The position numbers and the translations under genes were made by a program. 64,000 nucleotides of DNA, from positions 25,807,101 to 25,871,100 of the forward strand of contig CM033396.1 in the NCBI GenBank assembly GCA_019426215.1, written 5' to 3'. Below the pieces are notes generated by a model, which saw nothing but the letters and a program-made list of their open reading frames with translations, made no database searches and had not been told where the DNA came from. How positions within the stretch are numbered: position 1 is the stretch's first letter; each line of letters begins with the position of its first letter. Source of the stretch: Buddleja alternifolia (Eukaryota; Streptophyta; Magnoliopsida; Lamiales; Scrophulariaceae). Positions 55,537 through 64,000 of the stretch are shown here, in pieces.

Positions 55537-57278
55537 ATCTCTGATTTCTGTGTTTAGTTAAATACGTGATTTTATGTGTTTTTGAAGCATGATGAATATG
55601 ACGATGAATTTATGATTTAGAGCCATGATCTTTTTGCATTTTTCTTGGATATTATTGCATGATAATATGGTGAATCGATAAGAGTCAAAAAGGGTGAAAA
55701 AACGGAGCCCGAAGGCTCCGTGTATGTGCGTAGCTGCATGTGCAGCAGCACGCACGGCCGACCCGCTGTGCGCCACCGGGTGACCAGCAGGTCACCCGAT
55801 GGCAGGCGCAACGCACGGCTAGTGACCTGTCGGGCCGTTCGCGTGGCCCATGGGGTCTAATTTTTTGATAAAAGGATTTTGGGCTATTTTAATTATCCGG
55901 GCGGGTCAAAAGGATGATGACCCGAGTTTTAATTAAATAAGCCCAAATTGATTTAATTAAAAGATTAGACATTCAATATATTAGTTTTGGGCTAAACTCA
56001 TTAAATTTAAATAGGCCAATGGGTTGGTGATTTAAGTTTGATGAAATCGAGCCCAATTAGTTTTTATTGAATATTAACTATTTGAATAAAAGATTAATTA
56101 ATTATTCTTGGAGGATTTTAATTAATTTATCTTATTTAAATAATAAATTCTCACTAGAAGGTTTTTATTATAAATATGAATAAATTTTAGAATTTTATGA
56201 GAAAATTAATTAGTTGGACTAATTAATGGTAATCTTAATCACCAACATAATTGCTTTATTTATCGCAAGCATGTATTATATGATGGTGACATTATTCATG
56301 GGCTTAGGTTTTATTTTTTGGATGTATTTCTTTTAATGGGTTGTAAGGGCCGGATTTGATCCCATTATTTTATTCTTAGAATTATGTATAGGAGTTTATA
56401 ATTCTTATATAATAGATAGAATTAGAAGAGACCTTGAAGAAGGGGTCGATCCAAAAAGGAAAAGAGCTCGGAGCCCAAGAAGAATAGTTTAGTTTTTTCT
56501 TTTCTTTTGATTGACTTGGGCCCTCTCGAAAAAGCCCATGAATATATGTAATGTTTTAATAGCTTTTGATGCATGTTTCATTCGATGTATGTTGCAAGTA
56601 TTATCCTATCCTGCGCTATAAAAATTTGATAATGTGCAAAATGAGAAATGAATAAATGTTTAGAGCATAAATTCTCCCAAATCAAAAACAATACTAAGTT
56701 AGAAAGGGGCACGAGGTGTCCTGTTCCTCCACTAAGCTTAATGAGTTTAAGAATTGAATCAAATATATGACATCTTCCCAGTAAGTGGCGTTCATGTATT
56801 AAGACCCAATTCTGAAATTTCATAAAGTGCATTGGATGCCTTAATCGAGACATATTTCACCCCAAATATCGTTAAAGGCTTTGCAAGGTGAAATTCAAAT
56901 GTTAGATTAAATGGTGTTAGTGAGAATACACTTCGATAGTCCACAAACCTATATATCGTTAAAGGGTTGCAGTTTTGATGGATTATGAGAAAAGAAGATT
57001 GGACCGTCTATTGGATAGATTGCTGTTAGTGGACCAAATACCGTTAAAAGGTTGCCATCCACTATTCTGATTAAAGAAATCAATCTCCACTACGAAGTAA
57101 TAAACAACGATGACTTTCGATTTTCATAGTGGGAGTGTGAATCTCGAAAAATGTAGTGGGAGCCAAGTCATAAATCGAAGTCCTTGATTTTACTTAGTTA
57201 TAGTTTAAGTTACAATCATCTAATCAAGTCTGGTTTATTTTCTGCAGTTATTTATTGATTTATCTTTCTCAAACAAAA
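55537..57278 (+). other. 5' leader of copia element C
   Basis: Non-coding. It has a GC-rich section (about 55690-55850) with a perfect 9-bp hairpin CGGGTGACC-AGCA-GGTCACCCG (55777-55798), then AT-rich sequence colinear with the leader of element A from about 55911. Three repeated-loop hairpins and a small fourth hairpin precede gag (separate entry). Confidence 0.85.
56855..57141 (+). promoter_or_regulatory. Leader hairpin set of element C
   Basis: Hairpin 1: TTTCACC (56855-56861) with GGTGAAA (56887-56893). Hairpin 2: ATAGTCCA (56936-56943) with TGGATTAT (56979-56986), one G-T pair. Hairpin 3: TAGTGGA (57027-57033) with TCCACTA (57058-57064). Loops: ATATCGTTAAAGGCTTTGCA, ATATCGTTAAAGGGTTGCA, ATACCGTTAAAAGGTTGCC. 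Hairpin 4: TTCATA (57123-57128), loop GTGGGAG, TGTGAA (57136-57141), one G-T pair. Then CGAAAAATGTAGTGGGAGCC, about 120 nt before the gag ATG. Confidence 0.85.
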
Positions 57279-57983
57279 ATGACTATCAATCCACTTTCCA
57301 TTTTACTCGAAAAGAACATTCTTATCGGACCCAACTACGTGGACTGGCTAAGGAACTTGAGAATTGTTCTCAACATGGAGTCTTTGGGATATGTGTTGGA
57401 CACAGACTTCCCTGCTCCACCTGCCAGAACACGTTCCAATGAGGAAGAAGTCTAGGCTCATGACGAATGGGTAAGGGATGATGTCCGAGTGTGTGGGTAC
57501 ATGTTGGGCTCAATGACAAACAAGCTTCAAAGGTCCCACGAGAAAATGACCATTGCGAGGGCTATCTTGGCACACTTGGTCGAGCTCTATGGTGAGCATA
57601 GTCGCAGTGCTAGATATGAAATATCTAAGAAGCTCTTCGAAGCCAAAATGAGAGAGGGTGAAAAGGTTGGGGATCATGTCCTTAAGATGATCGTGAGGAT
57701 TGAGAGATTGGAGGCTCTCAATTTTACAATCACCCCACAAATTCAAACGGATCTCGTTTTGCAGTCTCTTCCTGATTCCTTTTTCGAATTTTTCATGAAC
57801 TTCAACTGTAACGAGATTGAATGCATCTTAGCTGGGCTACTGAACAAATTAACTGCTGCACAATCTCAATTGAAGCCCAAGGGAAAGGAAATTGCACTGG
57901 TTATCTCTTCTGAGCCCCAAAAGACTAAACATAAGAAGAAGAAAACCAATAAGTAGCATGGTGAGCTTGGGGCTCAGGGTGGT
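57279..57983 (+). pseudogene. Copia element C gag, interrupted by a solo LTR
   Basis: ATG at 57279 (MTINPLSILLEKN). One frame with a TAG at 57453 (probably CAG originally) and a TAG near 57954. Capsid-type regions: YVDWLRNLRIVLNMESLGYVL, YEISKKLFEAKMREGEKVGDHVLKM, LQSLPDSFFEFFMNFN. A Lys-rich linker (KTKHKKKKTNK) follows. An Athila solo LTR interrupts after 57983 and gag resumes at about 59605. Confidence 0.88.
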
Positions 57984-59599
57984 TGACACGCTAAAAGCTA
58001 ATGTGCTATGATAGCAAGTGCGCTAGTCGTGTGTAGTAGTAAGTGTGGACGAAAAGTCCGGGTTGACGAACCACGGAGACTTGAATTCTAGTTTATGATT
58101 TTATACAAAGAACAACTACAATAAAAGTAACTTGAATGTAAAAACGTGTACAATAAGAACAAGGTTATGCAAATGAATTAAAACCAATTGTAAAGGGAGA
58201 CTAAGGCACATGCTAGGTCCAAATTGATCAAATATACTTATAAAGGCTCTTGTTGTAGAATTACTCTTATATTGTTATGGTGAAAACTCCTAAGGTAGAG
58301 AATAACCGATGTCTCGCGTATAAACTCCTATACTTAGATCGTGATTTCCCAAATATCCCTATCCGAAAATCTAACCACTCAACATGCATTAATGTACTAG
58401 AGTTCACTCGATTTGAATTGAACGACTTCACCCGGGAATCTTTACCTATGTCTAGGGCAATTCCTCATTAGTTGCGGGTCATGATGTGAATTTCTTGCAC
58501 CCTAAGTCAATTTTCTCCCGAAATATTAACCTAGGCATAAGATTTTAACATATAGTGATCAAGTATATGCAAGATAGATAAAAACACAATTCACATCACA
58601 TAACAATATAAGAACAACCTCAACAATCATCTATTATAAGTATATATCACAATTTGGCCTTACATGGCCCTAGTCTTACAAGATTAGCTCATCATCAATG
58701 GCTTAAAAGAATCTAATGTTGTCATATACATAATCATGAACATAATAATGCAATGAAAAGCAATTAAAAACTCCCTCAAGTGTGATTGATGATGATCTTT
58801 AATGGTGATGGATGAAGAATGAAAAATCCTCTCTCCTCTTCCAAGCTTGATGATGAATCCTATTCCAAAAACTCTCCTTCTCTCCCTCCTTATGATCGGT
58901 CCCCTTCCTCCCCTATTTCCTTCATGATCAATGAGTGCAAGAGATGATTAGCTTTATAGGTGTAGATTCCCCTCCCTCCCATGTGTTGTTCCTCTCTTGT
59001 GTCCTCCATTACTCTAAGGTGTGTAGTATAAAATTCCATAAAATGGATCTACCAAGAAACACACTTATGACATCCCCTCAACACATGTGCTGAATTATGA
59101 CTAAAAGTGATTCCTTCCCATCATAAAGAGCTGGATTTTTGGCAGAAAAGGAGTTAAGATTCGGATTTCCCACGCCTAGGCGTGACTCGGAGGGCGCTGG
59201 GGCGTGTCTTGGCGCATGTATTTCTCTATTCAGCGCAGCAATCGTATTTCCTTCACAATTTTCTCTATAGACCTCCGACTTGGATGATTCAAGTTCCCAT
59301 TTGAAGCTAAGACATAGATATATCACTTTGTAGAAGGCAACTTTGTCCAATTCGGTCTCGAAATGTACAGAATTATCGCTCGAATTTGGCAGGAGATGCA
59401 TAAACCGCCTAGGTGTTGAAAAACATGCTTGAACTTGTTTTGTACATCATTTTTCTTCCCTTTTCTTCATGTATTCTCATTTATTACCTGTATTCACTTA
59501 ACGCACCTATTAAATGTAAATGTGACATGATTTAAGTAATAAGTGAATCCAAATCATAAGAATTACGGTCTTAAAAACACGTAAAAACACCTCTTATCA
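57984..59599 (-). mobile_element. Athila-type solo LTR in copia element C
   Basis: 1616 bp, TGACACG...TCTTATCA, with a perfect 5-bp duplication GTGGT (57979-57983 and 59600-59604). Minus strand: a palindromic CACGCCTAGGCGTG and GGGGCGTG region near 59169-59205 lies about 210 bp upstream of TATAAA (complement of 58953-58958). It shares GGCCATGTAAGGCC-type sequence with 30250-31511. Confidence 0.92.
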
Positions 59600-59604
59600 G
59601 TGGT

Positions 59605-62600
59605 GTCGATAAGGGTAAAGGGAAAGTTCCTGTGATTCGCAAGCGTAATGGCCAAAGAAGATGGATATATGCCTACACTGCGGTGAGCTGGGCCACTGAA
59701 GAAGGAACTGTCTAAACATGGGCCCTGGCGCACAAGTTATGGAACTTTATGTTCATGAAACTTATTGTTCTATAACCGTTTTCTCCACATATTGGATTCT
59801 TGATCTGGTCTAGTGCTCACATTTGTTGCATGAATCAGGATCTAGTGCGAGGAAGGAAGCTGGACAGTGGTGAGCTGAAGATAAGAGCAGGCAGCGGGCA
59901 AAGCGTCATGGCTACTGGAATTGGATCTACCTCATTGCTTTTAAAATTCTGGACATTTACTATTTCTGGATAATATTTTGGTTATGCCCAATGGGCTTAA
60001 AATTATTGTTTCAATTCCCGTTTTAGTTAAGCATGGTTATACTTTCTGTTTTATAGACGAACATTGCAACATTTATTATGGTAATTAATTAGTAGGCTTT
60101 ACTTAATTACTGAATTGTTTGTACTACCTTAATGTCCTGAATGAGTGTGCTGTAAATACTATACAAAGGAAACGTGGAAGACAAGGAATTAACCAAAGAT
60201 TAATTTGGCATCTTAGACTAGGCCATGGCGGCGAGCACAAAATTCATAGAATGGAGAAAGATGGACTAATAGGTCCATTGGGATTGGATCCCTATCCTAC
60301 TTGTGAATCTTGTCTCAAGGGCAAAATGCCCAGATCTCCCTTCACAGGGACTTTTGAAAGAGCCTCACAAATCTTAGGTTTAGTGCATACTGATGTTTGT
60401 GGACCATTTGGAGAAATGGCTCGTGGAGGTTTCCTTTACTTCATCACATTCACAGATGACCATTCAAGATATGGTCTAGTGTACTTGATGAAGCATAAGT
60501 CTGAATCCATTGAAAGATTCAAAGAATTCAAGGCTTTAGTGGAAAATTAAACTGTGCAATATATAAAGGCTCTTCGATCTGACCGAGGAGGAGAATATAT
60601 GAGTGCGGAGTTTGATGAATACCTTAGAGAGAATGGTATAATATTACAACTCACACCTCCATCGACAAGACAGTTGAATGGAGTAACCGAGCGAAGGAAT
60701 TGAACTTTGTTGGACATCGTTCATTCCATGCTCAGCTACACTGACTTACCCATTTCACTGTGGGGTCACGTGCTCCTTACAGCTATACATATCTTAAATA
60801 GATGTCTGTCCAAGTCCGTTCCTAAGACCCCATACGAAATATGGAGAAATAATAAACCAAGTCTTAATCACATCAAGATTTGGGAATGTCATGCTTATGT
60901 CAAAACGACTAAAGTAGAGAAGTTGGAGGCTAGATCCTTAAAAGGGCGTTTCATTGGTTATCCTGAGGATTCCATGGGATGCCTCTTTTACCTGCATGAT
61001 GATCAAAAGGATCATTGTAGTTTTTCAAGCTCACTTTCTTGAAGATGAGTTCATTCAAGAAGGTGGAGCAGGTAGAAAAATTGTTCTTGAAGAACAAAAT
61101 GAAAATCCATTGGATACATCTACACAGGAAGTAAGAACCGAACCTTCTATAACACAACCACAACCGCAAAGATCAAATAAGATACCTCAACCACCTGAGA
61201 GGTATGGATATCTACTGCAAAGGGAGTTGAGCCTCCATTCAGTATTAGAGGAGGGTCATGGAGATGATCCCTCCACATATGATCAAGCGATGGCGGATGC
61301 GGATGCTGCGAGATGGCGTGAAGCTATGCAAACATAAATAGACTCGATGCATTCAAACCAAGTCTGGACACTCGTAGATCGTCCTGGTGGCATTATACTA
61401 ATTGGGTGTAAATGGATTTACAAGAGAAAGATTGGTGTTGATGGAAGGTTGACACCTATAAAGACAGGCTAGTGGCAAAAGGGTATAGTCAAAAGGAAGG
61501 AATTGACTACCAAGAAACCTTTTCGCCAGTAGCTATGATCAAGTCTATAAGAATTCTACTTGCAATAGCAGCTCACCTTGACTATGAGATATGTCAAATG
61601 GATGTCAAAACTGCTTTTCTGAATGGATTCCTAGAAGAAGATATCTATATGGAACAGCCCAAAGGTTTTGTATTCGAGGATGGTATCCATAAGTTGTGCA
61701 AGCTTGAAAAATCCATTTATGGGCTCAAGCAAGCATCTCGTAGCTGGAATCTACGGCTTGATGAGGTAGACAAAGGATTTGACTTCATCAAAAATGAAGA
61801 CGAGCCATGTGTTTATAAGAAGGTTAGTGGGAGCAAGATATCATTCCATGTCCTATATGTAGATGACATATTGCTTATAGGAAATGATATAGGAATGCTC
61901 ACCACTGTTAAGAAGTGGCTTTTGAGTACTTTCTCCATGAAAGACTTGGGAGAAGCTACTTACATTCTAGGGATTTGAATTTATAGAGATCGAACAAATA
62001 GAATGATAGGGCTCTCTCAAGCCCTTTACTTAGAAAAGGTCATGAAGAGATTTAGGATGGAGAATTCTAAGAAAGGGTTTCTGCCAATGAGGCACAGGGT
62101 CCATCTCTCAAAAAATTACGCGTCCTCAAAGTGAGGAAGATAGAAAAGAGACGAGCATTGTACCCTATGCATTTGTAGTGGGTAGCCTGATGTACATAAT
62201 GCTATGTACTAGACCTAACATTGCTTATGCAGTAAGTGTTGTTAGTAGCTTTCAAGCAAACCCAAGCAAGGAACATTGGATAGCTATGAAAAATATCCTA
62301 AAGTATCTGAAGAGAACTAAGGATATGATTCTCATCTATGGGAGTGGTGACCTAAGAATGGACGGTTACCCCGACTCAAATTTCCAATCAGATGTCGGTG
62401 ACCAAAAATCCACCTCGGGGTTCATATTCACCCTCAACGGTGAGGCGGTGACTTGGAAAAGTTCCAAGCAAAGCACAACCGCAGATTCCACCATAGAGGA
62501 TGAATACGTAGCTGCCTCTGAGGTAGCTAAAAACTAGTTTGGCTAAGGATGTTTCTTGGAGAACTTCAAGTGGTTCCAAGCTTGGAGCTCTCGTTGCCAC

Positions 62601-62782
62601 TTTATTGTGACAACACTGGAGCAATAGCGCAGGAAAATGAACCAAGGTCTCATAACATGTCCAAACACATAGAGAGAAGATATCACATCATAAGACAGAT
62701 CGTTGCCAGAGGGAAAATATCTGTTCAGAAAATAGCCTCAGCAAACAATGTTGCTGACCCATTAACCGAGCCATTGGCATAG
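59605..62782 (+). pseudogene. Copia element C zinc knuckle, protease, integrase, RT, RNase H
   Basis: After the solo LTR: zinc knuckle CLHCGELGH-RRNC near 59668 (Trp codon now TGA), a broken protease, and a pre-integrase region (60119-60330, LIWHLRLGHGGEHKIHRME, YPTCESCLKGKM). Integrase: LVHTDVCGPFGEMARGG, FTDDHSRYGLVYL, ALRSDRGGEYMSAEF and [71 protein letters not shown], and the active site LYVDDILLIGND. RNase H: KSSKQSTTADSTIEDEYVAA, LYCDNTGAIA, ending NNVADPLTEPLA at 62782. Stops (near 60548, 60703, 61976) and frameshifts (near 61450, 62100) disable it. Otherwise the longest copia pol here. Confidence 0.92.
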
Positions 62783-62842
62783 ACGGTGCTAGAAAGACAT
62801 CTTGAAAAGATGGGTATAAAATACCATAGCAAATGGCATTGA

Positions 62843-62857
62843 GTGCAAGTGGGAGAT
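62843..62857 (+). promoter_or_regulatory. Polypurine tract of element C
   Basis: GTGCAAGTGGGAGAT immediately before the LTR start TGTTAGTG. Compare GTGCAAGTGGAAGAT in element B. Confidence 0.8.
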
Positions 62858-63022
62858 TGTTAGTGTTATGCCCTCAAATGCCATAAGAGGATAGAATTAT
62901 AGGTCATTGAATTGTAACTAAACATTCTTGTATTAATAAAAGGCATTTCATGTTGTTTCTTATAGGCATTTGTAAGGTGAAGTAAACAACGTATAGTCCT
63001 TGATAGTAAGCCGAACTGTTAG
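62858..63022 (+). mobile_element. 3' LTR of element C, cut by a SIRE LTR
   Basis: First 165 bp of the LTR (TGTTAGTGTTATGCCCTCAA, as at 45085). The SIRE-type LTR at 63023 interrupts it. The GTTAG just before 63023 may be one copy of that element's target duplication; the other copy is outside the window. Confidence 0.85.
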
Positions 63023-64000
63023 TGTTGGTTCCAAGTGGTATACGAAAGGGTCTAGAAGGAGGGGTTGAATAGACCCTTAAGTCTTTTTCGACTTCTAAAA
63101 ATTCGTATCACTTTGAAGTATCTGAACGCTCGGAAAGCTTTGAGCGCTGGGTGCGGCGCTTGAGAGATAATGACTCAAGCGCTAGTTTTAGGCGCTTGGG
63201 AAAAGTTAACTTGGACTTGGTGATTTCAACGCTTACCAAAGTAGGGCAGAGTTTAGTCATTAAATCAGGGTTAGCACAGCGGAAGTATTTTATAGCTTAG
63301 CGTTCGGTTTGTTAATCAAAAGTAGTCGCTTAGTTGCTTTAAAACTTTATCAAAGTATATGCAATATGAATAGTAAAGCAATAAAACAGTAAATGACACA
63401 GGATATTTATAAGGTTCACTGGGTGATGTAATCCCAGTTACGTCCTTCTTCTCCTTTTATCAGGGAGGTTTTCCACTATGATGATTATCGAAGAGTCACA
63501 CAGAGACTTCTACAAAATAGAGGGAGATTGGATATGATCTCGGAACTCCTTGGTCACACAGATTTCAGCTCCACTAAAGACCTTCTATCCCCTTGCTTCT
63601 TTCACTCAGAAATGGTGCAAGTTACGCTTGATCTCAGAACTCCTTGGTCACACAGATTTCAGCTCCACTAAAGATCTTCCTCCACAAGCTTCTTTTACAC
63701 AAAAATATTGCTTGTAAGTCAACAAGCTTTCTCACTCAGATGAAAGGTGTTGATGATTTTGGTCACGGGTTTGTTTGTTTTTGGAAAGTTCAAACAACTT
63801 TGAAATATCTCAATAGTAGTGTAGGTTCTTCTTAAAAAAGAGGTTTGAAATATGGGTGACTGTCTAGGAATGTATTTTTGAGAAGCTTAAAGGATTTCGG
63901 CTCTGGAGTTTATAAGCTTTTTCTCTCAAATAAATTCAGCAAAGTTTTGGACCCTTTTCTTGTTTTTACGTCCAGATGTTTATCTATGTGTGTTCTTTGT
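63023..64000 (-). mobile_element. SIRE-type LTR, minus strand, running off the window
   Basis: Starts TGTTGGTTCCAAGTGG and AGGGTCTAGAAGGAGG, the inverse of the LTR end at 41559. It continues with AGCGCT/GCGCTT-rich sequence (63128-63205). The 63541-63580 segment (GATCTCGGAACTCCTTGGTC) recurs at 63621-63660, a short tandem duplication of about 80 bp. The open frame at 63644-63835 has no support as a gene. Being minus-strand with the LTR 3' end at left, its internal region would lie right of the window if this is the 5' LTR copy of another orientation, or it may be solo; undecided. Confidence 0.75.

Noticed and set aside
59078..59401. Minus-strand ORF of 107 aa
   Set aside because: Lies in the upstream part of an Athila solo LTR; no protein similarity.

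Overview
The window is transposon-dense nuclear DNA of a flowering plant, most likely a eudicot. The evidence is the set of retrotransposon lineages (Athila-type Ty3/gypsy, SIRE-type and other Ty1/copia elements, an L1-type LINE), plant tRNA-derived SINEs, CACTA DNA transposons with a TNP2-type transposase relic, and an AT-rich background. I find no intact host gene. No species can be named from the sequence alone. Almost every coding segment is an element protein carrying stops or frameshifts.

Layout. 1-1225: 3' part of a non-autonomous CACTA element (copy 1). 2818-3003: minus-strand SINE. 4647-7136: copia-LTR-like fragment split by a complete CACTA element (copy 2, 5340-6653). 7137-13210: complete, young, minus-strand, non-autonomous Athila-type LTR retrotransposon, inserted at the very edge of CACTA copy 3 (13215-14240, truncated). 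14241-15117: hAT-like remnant. 16066-16256: plus-strand SINE. 17956-18466: solo LTR. 18952-20048: L1 relics. 20831-22306: Athila-type solo LTR. 22640-23329: CACTA transposase relic. 23330-24925: partial copia LTR. 24926-31511: Athila pol, third ORF and 3' LTR. 31512-41559: SIRE-type copia element lacking integrase, reverse transcriptase and RNase H but keeping a long env-like ORF; its 3' LTR holds an Athila solo LTR (38785-40199). 41560-62857: two related copia elements (A and C) sharing one LTR, with a third relative (B, 45525-54379, minus strand) nested in that LTR and another Athila solo LTR (57984-59599) in the gag/pol of C. 63023-64000: minus-strand SIRE-type LTR running off the window.

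The best candidate for an undescribed system is in the 5' leaders of copia elements A, B and C. Each leader carries three stem-loops upstream of gag. Within an element the loops repeat one motif (consensus about CGTTA-ARG-GTTGC), while the stems differ in sequence yet stay complementary. A fourth small hairpin with a (G)TGGGAG loop, also with compensating stem changes, lies next to gag. That looks like a conserved RNA structure, for example for packaging, dimerisation or translation.

Three other patterns deserve attention. (i) Athila-type LTRs carry clusters of GC-rich palindromes just upstream of the TATA box, with a different palindrome word in each family. (ii) A 47-nt block containing a hairpin is shared by the coding Athila copy and the pol-less one. 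(iii) The CACTA copies have subterminal arrays of near-perfect hairpins whose sequence word is homogenised within each copy.
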